DNA of 64,000 nucleotides from Symsagittifera roscoffensis. Taxonomy: Eukaryota > Xenacoelomorpha > Acoela > Convolutidae. The DNA is taken from assembly GCF_963678635.1 (NCBI RefSeq), contig NC_087071.1, forward strand, positions 36,914,438 through 36,978,437, given 5' to 3'. Of this stretch, positions 48,294 through 59,158 are shown one piece after another. The stretch's first letter is position 1, and every line of letters starts with the position of its first letter. The notes under the pieces were generated by a model, which was given only the letters and a program-made list of their open reading frames with translations, did not search any database and was not told the origin of the DNA. Made by a program: the position numbers and the translations under genes.

Positions 48294-49630
48294 TTATCAA
48301 TGATTTTTGCAAGCGGAGTTTTGGAAGCTTGCAAAAATATCCCCCTTGCCAAAAGTTTCGTCTCCAAAGCAGCCAAAGGATTTGAGGCCTGTCTCTGTTA
48401 CTTCTGTTATGTCCAGAGTGTTTGAAAGGTTAATTTACCAGAACTATCTGCAAGGCCTATCTGCAAGGCCCTTATAACAGATGGCTTACACGTAACCAGT
48501 ATGGTTTTCGTAAACATTCTTCTACTTCCTGTATGCTCATTAGGCTGCAACATCATCTCTGGAATTTCCGTGAAAACTATGATTATGTTCGCTTCTTTTC
48601 TCTAGATATATCAAAAGCTTTTGATACTATTTCCCACAAGAGTGTTATAGAAGGAGTAATGAATATCGTCCCATCCCAGTAGTCGATCCTGCAGTTGTCA
48701 ACGTAATCATTATATTCTTGCAAAATAGAGCCCATTATACATCTCTAAATGGCTTGGATTCAACTGTTTTGTATACTAATCAGGGCGTCCCTCAGGGCAC
48801 TGTCCTTGGTCCGCCTCTTTACAATTGCTCTGCCCATGCTATTGATGTTTCAGATATTTCCACCACGTTATCAACTTATGCTGACGATAACAATCCTCTT
48901 GTAGCTGGCTGCAATAGCGCTGACAATGCTCGGGAAGTTATTAGTTCGCTCTGTCATGAATTTGACGCAAGAAACTTATTTCTCAATGTTCAAAAATCTT
49001 CCAAGGAAATGAGTATCAATTTCAACCATAGTGGCAGTAATGCCATACATATGGTTGAGGGCATTGAGGTTGTTGATGACCTCAAAGTGCTGGGCTTTAC
49101 GATTGACTCCAAATTTGGTTTTTCTAAGCATATTGACAAAGCTGTTAAACAATCGAATTCTATACTTTTTTTTCAATTTGGCGCCTTGGTAAAATCGGTT
49201 ATTCGAAGCACGAACTTGCTATTTTGTATCGTGCTTTTATTCTCCCGAAGCTTTACTATGGCATTAATGTTTGGAGTGGTTCAAATGTTAAAGATCTAGA
49301 GATGATAAATTTGTTTCAAAGACGTGCAATAAGGCTCGGCGTTACTGATACTTATGAACCAATATCTGTAACTATTAGAAGAGCTGAGCAAAAACTCTAC
49401 GATGCAATCCTCCAAACAGGTTCTAATCATCTGTTGTTAAATTTAGTTCCGACACGTTCAACCTACTCAGCAAACAACCTACGCTGTCGTGATCCACCTA
49501 TTGCTCGCTGTAAGATGGAGAGGCAAATGAAAATATATCCTTATCGCCTGCTGCGCAGACTTCATGACATATAGTTTAATTTGTTATGTCTTATTACGAT
49601 TTATAGATGTCATTCTATAACTAATTCATG

Positions 49631-49660
<30 letters not shown>
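48294..49660 (+). mobile_element. 5'-truncated LINE inserted into the PLE
   Basis: Plus-strand non-LTR retrotransposon of the CR1/Jockey type, inserted opposite to its host element. It starts inside the RT (DLRPVSVTSVMSRVFERLIY near 48370), continues with LDISKAFDTIS (motif A), GVPQGTVLGP (motif B) and YADDNN (motif C), and ends with AFILPKLYYGINVW and the C-terminal tail at 49574. Frameshifts occur near 48440, 48700 and 49220. No endonuclease domain is present. The element finishes in a (CTAT)n tail, and PLE sequence resumes in frame. It shares CTT with both flanks as the likely short target overlap. Confidence 0.88.

Positions 49661-49662
<2 letters not shown>
49629..49662 (+). repeat. (ATCT)n microsatellite, LINE tail
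   Basis: Eight ATCT units at the exact 3' boundary of the inserted LINE. Confidence 0.85.
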
Positions 49663-49664
<2 letters not shown>

Positions 49665-51689
49665 GTTGAGAGTCTCACGGATGATGGGTTCATAAAACTG
49701 AGGTGGGTATTGGTTTTTCTCCAGCATACATCCAACCTCAGCTATGCTTTCCGTGAAAGCATGCCAGTTGGAAGAGTCATTAAACACACGATGCACAGTT
49801 CCTTCCACAATTTTCTTCTGGTTCTTTTTGGTGCAAGAGCTCTAACAGAGAGACTCAAACCTGTATCAGTTGGTTTTCTGTTCCAAGTCGTGTCAACATT
49901 TGCGCCGGTATGTTTCACGCGCATGTCGAGAAATGAAAGATTTCCATTTTTACTGACGTTCAATAATGAACTCTAGGTTTTGATGAAGTTTATTAACTCT
50001 CTCTAAGATTCCAGTGATGTTCTCTGGCTTTGCACTTCGCAATATGTCATCCATATACCGACTAAACACTCGACCTTTTCGTGGTTCGTCAACAGTGCAT
50101 CCACAGCAACAACTGGAAGTAGTCATGCGCTTGAGCTCTTCTACGGTGAACGGGGTACATTTACGATGAAACCACTTGCAGCAAACCTTACATCTGATTG
50201 AGTAACCGCGGAAAGTAACTTTTACGCCGCACTTGCCACAACAATTGTCAGGTTTTTTTTGGTAGTTCCGGCATTTCTGATGACAGAGCTGGTTCGAACG
50301 TTTTCATCCAGACGTTTGCAAGTATGACGGCCATGGCAGCACCCATCGCTACACCTTCTCTCTGGACATGAACCACACATTGGTATTGGAGAGCTCCATG
50401 AGCTTGTGGTAGGTTGTCCGAGAAATCTGCGGAGTTTTATCACCTGTAAAGAGGGTGTCACAGGCCAAATCGATAGCCTCTTGCACTGGAACGTTCGTAT
50501 ACAGACTTTTCACGTCCAGTGAAAAGATTTCTTCTTCGTCCTCTATGTGGGTCTCACGTAAGATGGCCATCGTCTTAGCAGTAGATGTTTCAATATTCTC
50601 GGAAGGGATGTGACAGAACAGACCTGCCAGCCCCTTGTTCAGATTATCGTAACAACTTCCTGGTAGAGATAAGACCGCACGCAACGGAATGCCTTCCTCA
50701 TGTACCTTAGCGAGACCGTAGACACGAAATTTCTGATATAACTCGTCTGGCAAATCTCCGTTGTCCTTCATTTTCTTTAAAATGCAGTTGAGCGCTGACT
50801 CGGTTTTGTACACTGGGTTCTTGGAGGAGCTAGCAGTAACCTTCTCGAACTGTTGGCATGCTAGTAATTGTTTCAACTTTGAATCATAGTCATCGCTCCT
50901 CATGAGACAGAAGCCCTGTCCTTTATCGAAAGGAACGGCTTTCACACACATTTTTCTCAAAAGTTTGTTGACTCTATTCAAAGTGGGGTCCTCGCGTTGT
51001 TTTTTCATCTCCTTCGTGTACCAGAAAGAAAGTGCGTTCACCTCGTTCAACACGTCGCTGTTAGCACTTTCGGACTTCAGATAGTAAAGGAGCTTGTCAG
51101 CATCCGCCAAAAAATGCATTTCGTTAAACTTATCCAAAACCGGATGCTTGGGGCCAAAGGATAAGTAATCTATAACAAACTGCGGGACATCAACATTATC
51201 ACCCACGTGGACTGTCTTGCCAACATTGTGTAGAGGTTTCTCCTGGAGGCGCGCTAGGTCGTCCAACTTCTTTCGATGACGATCACTAACTTCCTGGTAT
51301 GAGACCCTCATATCGTATCTCACATGAAAGGCAGCAGATGGCAGATAATAACGTGGGACAGCACTGGTGAAGGTCCTGCGTGAGATATCCAGCGCATCAG
51401 CCAAACATATTTTTGTCTGCATTGCTTTCTGTATCTCTTTACGCAAGAGACGCTTCTGGAAATTGTGTACTACCGTGCTCTCAAAACACCCGTTGGCTGG
51501 CACTTTAAAACGCAGGAGCTTCGGGATAATGTCATTCTTCAAAGAAGTTGACAAAAACTTGATGCGATCATAGCAGAAGCTCGATTTTCGTACAGATCGC
51601 TGATATTTTACAAAAAATGATAAGGCATCGCGTTTCTCCAATATCTTCTCGAAAAGTCTCCGTGGTAAAATGCATTGATATGTAGTCAT
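49661..51689 (-). pseudogene. PLE reverse transcriptase with inserted PHD finger
   Basis: An open 446-codon frame from 51689 holds the N-terminal domain, including the conserved DKG motif (AVPFDKGQGFCLM), the palm motif RVYGLAKVHEEG / PLRAVLS and motif A (FSLDVKSLYTNVPVQEA). A frameshift at about 50352 leads to motif B (GVAMGAAMAVILANVWM). A second one, in a run of eight A at about 50252, leads into a Cys-rich PHD-like segment (50097-50244), then motif C RYMDDIL (about 50046) and, after a third shift, FLDMRVKHTG and WNRKPTDTGLSL. The catalytic Asp residues survive. The distance from motif B to motif C is about 95 residues, whereas related elements have roughly 40. Confidence 0.88.
50097..50244 (-). 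other. PHD-type zinc finger inside PLE RT
   Basis: The peptide CGKC - 12 residues - CKVCCKWFHRKC - 19 residues - CCGC fits the C4HC3 pattern of PHD fingers, including the diagnostic Trp-Phe two and one positions before the metal-binding His (IRCKVCCKWFHRKC). It is in the same frame as the following YMDD motif. PHD fingers usually read histone H3 tails and occur in ORF1 of some LINEs; a location within an RT palm is unexpected. Confidence 0.8.
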
Positions 51690-51867
51690 GATCTCAGGGA
51701 GAAAACATCAATGATAAAACGTTTTCGACATTATGTCATCATCAGAAACTAAAAATGGCAAAATTGTACCAATTAAAAGCACATTAAAAAAAAGGAAAAC
51801 TGGAAAGCAATTAAAAACAGATAGAACTGTGATAAGCAAGTTTGATTGGAACAAGCCACTGGAATGT
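51690..51867 (-). repeat. PLE terminal repeat, 5' copy
   Basis: 178 bp matching 47588-47766; it abuts the RT start codon. Flanks beyond 51867 (TAGGACGTTAGGAC) do not obviously duplicate the other flank. Confidence 0.85.
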
Positions 51868-52160
51868 TAGGACGTTAGGACAATGTATGTGGATTTTATG
51901 AATGTGGATTATATGTGGATTATTTGACTGAATGTGGGTTGTGAGACTGATTCAGGCAGCGACATTGAGCGTAGACAAAAAAGAAAAAGATATGGTTCCG
52001 GCGATTCAATGCAGGAAAGTCGCTGGTGGTAATTTTACCTTAACATAGGAATATAACATTCAGTCGCGAAGATTCTCGACCCGGTAGACAACAAGTTGGA
52101 TCCAAGGACAAACGTCAAGAGTACATTTGAATGATATGCGATCTCTGTTAATTGAACAAA

Positions 52161-52234
<74 letters not shown>

Positions 52235-52240
52235 CTAGTA
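52161..52240. repeat. (TAG)n microsatellite
   Basis: About 26 TAG units with one interruption (TAGTGG). The long poly-Val and poly-Thr frames across it are artefacts. Confidence 0.95.
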
Positions 52241-52560
52241 AAAAAAGATTTTAATTCACTGTTAAGGAAGTACAATAGATACCAGGTGGCATTTGTCAAA
52301 GTCATTCGACTTCGACACCCATTTAAGAACGCGTTTTTGAAAACTTTTGAGTCTGCGAAGGCTGTTTATTGAAGGTGACCATGCAGTGGAGCTAAAAAAC
52401 AACACGGATAGAAGTAATGATCGATAGAGTAAAAGTTCACGTTCAAAGTTTACTGTTTAACTTGAAAAGGCACTTTTCTTCGTAGAAAAATAAAAGTTTT
52501 GTTGCTTTTGGCAAGTTTGAGGTCAAAATGCGAATTCCAATTGATTTTGTTGTTGATAAT

Positions 52561-53466
52561 CTAGCTTAAATCTTTAATATCCTCAACAAATTCTAATGAA
52601 ACGTTATCCATTGTAAAAGTGTAGTGTGGATAGCCAAAACTCAAAATCTTGGTTTTTGAAGGATGAAATGAAAGTCTATTTAAATTTGCCCATTCAGAAA
52701 AGGTGTTAGTATCACGTTGAATTTTTTCAGGCGATGAACTTGAGTGTAGTTTTAAGTCATCGCAAAACAAAATCTAAACACTATGAACAACTTCATCTGG
52801 AAGATCATCAATAAATAACAAAAAGAAGAGAGGACCCAGAACGCTACCCTGAGGGACAAGGGAAGTAACATCTATAACGTTGGACAGAGAGTTTTCTAAC
52901 TTAACGCATTGACGTCTGTCATTAAGATACGATATAAACAGATTAATGAAATCAAAATCAAAGCCAAGGGTTTATAATGTTGTTAAGAGTAAATGATGGT
53001 GCACTGAATCAAATGCCTTGTGTATGTCGAAATAGATAGATAAACATGGAAGGTTGTTATCAAGGTTGGCATAAATAAGATCCAAATAAGTTTTTATCTG
53101 CGATAAAGTACTTCAAGATTTCATGAATCCATGTTGCTGTGGTTTAATGATCTTCATGGCTTTAGGATAAATGTAATCAAACAAGATGCGCTCAAAAATC
53201 AGCCACAATTTTGGTAAAATATTGATTGGTCGATAGTTTGTGATATCACTTGATGATCTTGACTTGTTAAAGGGTGTAACATGTAATAGTTTCCATTCAG
53301 ATGGCCAGAAATAGCTAGAAACGATTGCATTAAACAAAATGCATGTCGCTGGTGACAAAATATTGGAGCAATATTTCATGACAAAAGATGGTAACACATC
53401 AGATCCCATTGAGCAGCTATCATCACAAGCTTCTAGACGTCTTTTAACATCAGTGTTTGTAATCAA
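52561..53466 (-). pseudogene. Jockey/CR1-type LINE reverse transcriptase
   Basis: On the minus strand: WKLLHVTPFNKSRSSSDITN, YRPINILPKL, QHGFMKS followed by a stop, then FDIHKAFDSVHHHL (motif A), GSVLGPLFFLLFIDDLP (motif B) and FCDDLKLHSS (motif C, FCDD for the usual YADD), then LNRLSFHPSKTKIL. In-frame stops occur at about 53113, 52974 and 52776. The protein stops in the thumb region (VEDIKDL) and the 3' third plus tail are missing, which is unusual because LINEs normally lose the 5' end; a later deletion is likely. It is one frame away from the endonuclease ORF. Confidence 0.85.
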
Positions 53467-54839
53467 AACATCTTACAGGTGGAAGATTTCAAGGGAAGGA
53501 AACATAATATCAGTGATAACTTTCGGACCAAAGACTGATCCAGAAAACTCGTTAAACAATTGTGCCTTAGATTCGGGCGTTGTAGCAGTTTTCTCACCAA
53601 ATTGCATGACAAAGAGATTAGAAGAGGCTTGGGGTGAGGATCATGGTTTGAGTCTTGAGTATTGAAACTTTCTACGTAAATTATTTTATCAAGCTCAATA
53701 GAGTCAGATAGATCAGAATTTAATCTCATTTGTCTAAGAGATAAACCTAAATTCCAATTTTGTTCAAGTTTTCTTTCATTTGAAGCTCGCATAATTATGA
53801 GATGCATTGTGTGAGATGAATAATAATGTGGCATTAGTAAACGTTTCTGACGTTTACGTTTGGAAGAGGATGAAAGAGCTGCGTGTAATAGAGAATACCA
53901 ATAAGAAGGAAAGTTAGTGATCGCGTGGTTGCTGAAAGAGTTATACAAATTGTTCAAGTTTGCACTAAACATTTGTTTGGAAAAAATTGATTTGGAAAAA
54001 TTTTCAATATAATTGGCAGACTTGATGGACGATAAAATTTCAATTTCAAAGACAACAGGAAAGTGATCCGACAATCTAGTTATTGGGATACTGAAAAGAA
54101 GAGAATCAACTGTCCCAAAAATTAGATCAAGACAGTTCCCTTTCACACGAGTTGTTACATTTATCAACTGGTTCATCCCAAAGTCACCAATCACATCTAA
54201 GTAAGCTCTTTCGAATGTCGTTGTTCCAGTATTTGTTTGCCATTTAACACCTGGTAAATTAAAATCACCCAAAATGAAAACATCAAAATTTGCACCATAG
54301 TTGTGAGATAAAGAATACGATTTAAAGGAACGAATGTAAACTAATAGGCATGCTGTAGGTGTACCAACCGACTCATGATAACGGGAATTAGAATCAGGAT
54401 TATAGAATACGAGGAAGAACAACAGACTTGTGTTAGAGGGAACTACACACGCAACAGAGAATGGAAAATCGGGAATAGAAAGGTCGCTAATAGTAAGGTT
54501 TTTGTTATCCGATATCATTAAAACGCCGCCGTGTTCACCATAATTACGGTCACATCTTGATACAATTTGGTAGGAGGATCTTTGACAATTTTCGGAATTC
54601 ATGACTTCGATAGATAACCAAGTTTTGGTGAGAAAAGCAATGGAAATGTTGTTGACAGTTAGTAGTTGAATAAGCTTTTGTCGTTTCTCGCGACTGTACA
54701 TGGATTGGCAATTCAGAAAAACGCAATTTATATTTTCCAGACAAGCATTTGTTTCTAAGTTGACAATTTGACTTTTATAAAATAACTGAAGTTGTTTAAT
54801 TCGGAAGTCTTTTTTCTCCTTGTTTTCCACATTTATCAT
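53463..54839 (-). pseudogene. Jockey/CR1-type LINE endonuclease ORF
   Basis: A 458-codon open frame holding an APE-type endonuclease: VFLNCQSMYSR, SIAFLTKTWLS, GGVLMIS, DVFILGDFNLPGVKW, CLDLIF and the C-terminal SDHFPVVFEIE. The metal-binding acidic residue normally found in the LTETW motif is Lys here (LTKTW), so the nuclease is probably inactive. The rest of the catalytic set (GDFN, SDH) is intact. It continues into the RT at 53466 after a frameshift; the end of this frame (after about 53590) is out of frame with the real protein. Confidence 0.85.
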
Positions 54840-54848
54840 CTCATATCT

Positions 54849-55163
54849 TTATGCAAAAACTTTATTTTCAATTTCCCTGTCTGACCTCGAAAGAAACTTT
54901 TTAACGTAAACAGGAATGCGAAAATCCTTCAAATGATTGCTCCTGGCGAAACAGCGATCCATGAATTGAGCGTTATTTGTCGCAATATAAGAGAAGCAAA
55001 AGTACTTTTGCCAATGTGGCCCTGCAAAGATATAGAGAGTTTGTACAATTTGATGAAAACTAGCGTGTATCGCACCTCTGGTGCTTCGATTTTTTATCAA
55101 GTAATAAAAACCCGCAAGTATTGAAAATATAATCTGCATCTTTTGAATGTACCCTGCCAACAC
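54849..55163 (-). pseudogene. Possible LINE ORF1 remnant
   Basis: Directly upstream of the endonuclease ORF on the same strand, the peptide ends ARSNHLKDFRIPVYVKKFLS followed by RSDREIENKVF, which resembles the closing segment of LINE ORF1-type proteins (xxLRxxPVYVxExLTxxxRxxxxKA). The upstream half is not recognised. The 55063-55160 dispersed repeat overlaps its start, so the true 5' end lies around there. Confidence 0.4.
55063..55160 (+). repeat. Dispersed ~100-bp repeat, copy 2
   Basis: Matches 39441-39545 in the same orientation (GCACCTCTGGTGCTTCGAT, CCCGCAAGTATTGAAAATA, TTTTGAATGTACCCT). It is followed at 55171-55196 by five AGTCA units. Confidence 0.65.
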
Positions 55164-55763
55164 CCAATTAAAGTCAAGTCAAGTCAAGTCAAGTCACGTT
55201 TTTTTTTACCATTAGGCAGTGCCTTTTGTGGTCATTTCAAATGTTCTTTTCTATCTCCGTTCGAATTCGTACATGTCAATTCCAATCGCTTTCCAATGTT
55301 TGTCCAGTTTCCACGTGAATTGGTCGTTAGTTGTTAGTTTCAATTTTCGCAAGGTTTTTTTAGTCAAGTTTTTTTTAAATAAATTTCGAAAAACCATTAA
55401 ATTTTTCATAATCTTGGGACAAATTGAAAACTTGAAGATGCGCAAAAATGTGCGAAAACGTTTTTTTGAATTTACATTTTTAACGCATTCGGAAAAATTT
55501 AAAAAGAACTAAAAAATGTCACATTTCGGAATTTTAAAACAAAGAGCAGTCGCATTTGGTTGCAAGATAGGCAGTTTGAGAGAGTACTGTCAAAAACCCA
55601 ACTAAAGTGCGTCGTAGTACGACGCCATTTATGACATGCGGTGAGTTCATGTGACGTGGATAAAAGTAAATTTCTGATGCGGTTTGTAGGTTTATTATAG
55701 AACACTGTAGCACCCTTTGAAGATAACCCGGAGTTATGCGTTCATTTAGGACATTGAGGGCAC

Positions 55764-55930
55764 TGTCCGTGGACTATGAGCCATTCCTCCGGATTGGCAC
55801 AGGCAAACCTTCCGACGCAGGCCGAAAAGAGCGGTAAAGGTGATATTAACGAAATTACACTGAGAAGGAGGCTCAGATTGTTCAAGCAAAAGTTCCAAAA
55901 TTTCGAATTGGACTGAACATTTTGGAGAAA
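55764..55930 (+). pseudogene. Coding-like relic shared with 45884-46080
   Basis: CCGGATTGGCACAG then CTTCCGACGCA; the plus strand reads SHSSGLAQANLPTQAEKSG and RRRLRLFKQKFQNFELD then a stop. See 45884-46080. It marks the start of the GC-richer block that continues to 63.7 kb. Confidence 0.5.
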
Positions 55931-56039
55931 TACGGAAAAACGGAAGATTATAAATCCTCCCGGACGAATGTAGCGGTGATGAAATTGGAGGGACAGTTCG
56001 GCGTGGTCGAGTAAAGCCGCATCACCGTGCCCGATTCAG

Positions 56040-57098
56040 TCCACATTGGTGACCTTGCTGGTGGCTATGTGGAGATGCTGAGACGAGGATTTCAGCCAGA
56101 GGACATTTGATGGCATGGCATGATAAACAAGCTATGCAGGAGTACTTGAAAGCGTTACTGGCGGGTTGAAACCAGAAAAGGAAAGAGTATTGCACCGTGA
56201 TGTCATCGGAGGCTGAAAAAGACGGCCTAGAACACTTTGTCACGATTTCCTGGAGGACGGCCCCTCCAGAAATAACTCGACGACACAATGAATACGCCTT
56301 CGACGGTGTCGGCGTATCTCGCCAACCCATGTGCCATGACAAATCTGTAAGTGAGATGGTTTATAGTGCCTAATTGCGATAAGACGACAGGAGTATGAAG
56401 CCACCATCGAAACCAAGGCAAGAAAGCGCAATTGGAGCTGATGGAAAGTGTTGATCGCCAGGGACGATTCCGCGATAGCATTGGCAAAACGGAAGGACGC
56501 TCTCTGCTTTGTGTGGTTCGCGGTGAATTGTATCCCCATTCCGGTGTTAGAGGAAAGCGTGAAGGCTAGCTGACAAAGAGGAGCGAAGCGTGGAGAATCC
56601 TTGTTGAGGGCCTTGTTGAAGCTCTGTCAAGAGATGACTCTTCAAAACCCTGCGAAGGTGCTGAACGATCTCGATAGCTACTGGAGGCTGGAAGAGATCA
56701 GGAGATGCGTCAAACACGATATAAAAATCACTACAGAATTGCTGGAAAGATTCAAGAGCTTGAAAAAATATGCGATGTTAGGGAAGCAGAAGTCCTTTCA
56801 ATATGTGTCAGGTGTGCCTGGAATGGCCTATAATCCCTTCTCCGACGATGAGGCCAAGGACGCGTTTTTTGTCTTGGAATAAATGCAGTTGGGCGTGATT
56901 CTTGAGGAGCTAGTGGTCGAGCACTCGGTTTCCCAATTGGAAGGGCAAGTGAGTTTTGAGTGTGGTTCGTGGGACGGTCTACTGAAGACCAGCCTAGTGA
57001 CAATGAGGAAGCTCATGAAGCCTTCATGTTGCCCAAATCCGAACGCGGGGCTGATATGGGACGTCACCGCGGATTTTGAGCTAAAAAGAGAGCGATGA
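56040..57098 (+). pseudogene. Degraded coding region, unknown family
   Basis: A plus-strand succession of coding-like pieces: GYVEMLRRGFQPED, then KEYCTVMSSEAEKDGLEHFV and ITRRHNEYAFDGVGVSRQ, then 56601-56882 (YWRLEEIRRCVKHDIKITTE, YNPFSDDEAKDAFFVLE) with a stop at 56880 and continuation in the same frame to 57098 (FECGSWDGLLKTS, GLIWDVTADFELKRER). Composition and codon pattern differ from the AT-rich surroundings. I cannot name the family. Its place in a retroelement cluster suggests a mobile-element gene, but a decayed host gene is possible. Confidence 0.4.
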
Positions 57099-57099
57099 T

Positions 57100-59104
57100 G
57101 AGAGCCTGTACAATTTGGCAGAAATTCAGCAGCTGTCGGCCTTCTGAAAAATCTGAAAAACTGCTCGAGAAGGGTTGGTACCTCAAGACCTTTCCTAGTC
57201 ACAGAGTTTCAATATTTAGGGAAACAGCATGAGTTAGCAATTATACTTTATAAGTAACTCCAAAATAACTTTAAGCAAAGGCAAAGAAAAATTTCATGAT
57301 GTAATGACAAAAATTGTCAGTAAAGGAACTTTATCTAGGACACTCTTCATGGTGCATATTTTAGTGAAAATGATAGAAGGCAGTGAGTTGTAGTATGTGT
57401 GCCAGTCGGTCTTATTTGGAAGTTTGACCTTGAGAGAGCTTTTAGTCTTGATTTTGGTGTGAAATGCAATTTTTCAAAAATTCGAATTGAGCATGTCGTG
57501 CTCAAGTTTCTCGCGACAAACGAAAATATCAGAAAAATAAGATTAGAACGACAATCGCGGGAAAGTAGTCGAAAATAGCAGCGGGAAATTGCTATTCGCA
57601 ATTTCCGATACATCATTCGAGCGAGAGTAGAGCTGTCTTATTCGTGGCAGGAGACAGAAAGTAATCGCGAGTGAGAGGAGAGTGAAATTCAAGTGGACCA
57701 GAGTGAACCTACGGTGGAAAGGTGGACAATCGAAGTCTCCCAATGGTCCAGACCCACAACTTTGTTTTATATTGTTATGTTTTATATTGATATGTTGAGT
57801 TGGGGAGATTTTTTAGGTTGATCCATCTGAAATGGATCAAATGTCCACTGTCTAATACAAAGAAACTATACATTAGGTTCCGACCCTGTTTTTAACGGCG
57901 TTCGTGTGTTTTAGGTATTTTGAGACTTAAGTATGGGAGCGTTCTTATTTTCTAGAGTGGGGAGTGTTTTGGTAGTGGCCCTTAAGCTGTAACAAGGGTT
58001 TTAGTCTCATGTCGCAAGTGAACCGAGTTGGCTCCGACCACTTGAGGTAGAAAAACACAAGAGATATAGTCCCTGACTCTTGAGCGAATGGTCATAGAGC
58101 TTATTTTTCTTTAACCTCATATGTGATTTAAGTAGCCGACTGTTATATAGTGTTTTTATGGCGCTCCTAGGTGTATTTACGACATCACGACTACGGGATC
58201 AAACCCACTTGTCACAGCTCCGGGCTACATGCCCATTCTAGAGTACCGGTGGTGCGGTTCAACGGGAACATTTTCGTCTTTTGGTTGAACAGCGTTAGCT
58301 TTTTAAGAAAACTTGAGAAAATTTCCCGGTGCGCTTTCCAAAACGAGGCTTAGCTAACCGAGTAAGGGGGTCACTAGGGGGACAAAAAACGAGTAAAAGA
58401 GAAAACGCGAAACAAAAAACCAAAAAAGGTTAGAAATAGATACAAAAAACGACAAAAACAAAAAAAGGACAGTAACTTTGACTTCCAGATTGGGTGGATC
58501 AAACCTTTATATTAACTAAAATAGTAGACGCATACTGTTTTCCGATAAGATTGATCGTCTCGATCAGATCAGCAACGTTTTACAGGTGCCCAAGTGTGGG
58601 GCGTTGTAAGTTTTCAGAGAGATTTGTGATATCAGCGGACCACTGGGTGACTTGGTTGGAAGAGGTTCTCAGCGAAGTGGGAAAATGGACATAGGAGGCT
58701 TGACCACTGGGAGACTTGACCTGAACAGGTGACCAGCCCAAGGGGAAAGTGTGACCAACCGGCAGTTGATCAGCCAGCAGTGTGATCAAAGCAGAACAGA
58801 GCAAACAGAAGGGGGGTGTGCAGAGGTTCTGTTTGATCAAACGGGTATCGTTGAAATCCATTTTACATTTTAGGAAGTAAGGGTAAAATTGAATATGCGA
58901 ATACCCACTGTTTCGAGGAAATGTTTTTATTTGAGCAGAGCTTGGAAACAGGTTCTACGGTTTTTTCTCGAGAGGTTTAGTGCCCATCGCGCTTAGGGTA
59001 ATTTTCGGCTTAATTGTGGGGCTAGATAGGGGGGAGGTTAGAAGGGGGGCTGGTTAAGAAAAAGGTTGGCGGTTAAAAATTGTAAAAAGGGGGGACACAT
59101 TATA
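57100..59104. other. No gene recognised; possible LTR/leader DNA
   Basis: Moderate GC, no domain-bearing frame. The segment around 58620-58800 is rich in GACCACTGGG(T/A)GACTTG-type near-repeats. If the site at 59141 is a primer-binding site, the 5' LTR of the gag-protease element should end here, but I could not find a matching second LTR in the window. Confidence 0.35.
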
Positions 59105-59158
59105 GTAACTATACAATCGATATTGTCGATTTAGTTACACTGGTAGACCCAGAGTCTG
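59105..59158 (+). promoter_or_regulatory. Candidate LTR end and primer-binding site
   Basis: GTAACTATACAAT...ATTGTCGATTTAGTTAC forms an imperfect hairpin ending in ..TTACA, followed after one base by TGGTAGACCCAGAGTCTGG, which begins with TGG as do sites complementary to tRNA 3' ends. It lies about 1.5 kb upstream of a gag-like frame on the same strand. Speculative. Confidence 0.3.

Larger units (their letters stand above)
47588..51867 (-). mobile_element. Penelope-like retroelement, split by a LINE
   Basis: Minus-strand element of 4.28 kb, of which about 1.37 kb (48294-49660) is a later LINE insertion. From 5' to 3': terminal repeat (51690-51867), RT protein starting at ATG 51689 right at the repeat edge, GIY-YIG endonuclease (to 47784), terminal repeat (47588-47766). 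This is the canonical PLE layout, in which cleavage by GIY-YIG primes reverse transcription. Frameshifts near 50350, 50252 and 49964 and the insertion make this copy inactive, yet the two terminal repeats are still nearly identical, so it is not ancient. Confidence 0.9.

Noticed and set aside
47812-48425. Plus-strand frames opposite the GIY-YIG domain
   Set aside because: Antisense shadows of the PLE protein.
52060-52372. Poly-Val and poly-Thr open frames
   Set aside because: They are translations of a (TAG)n microsatellite.
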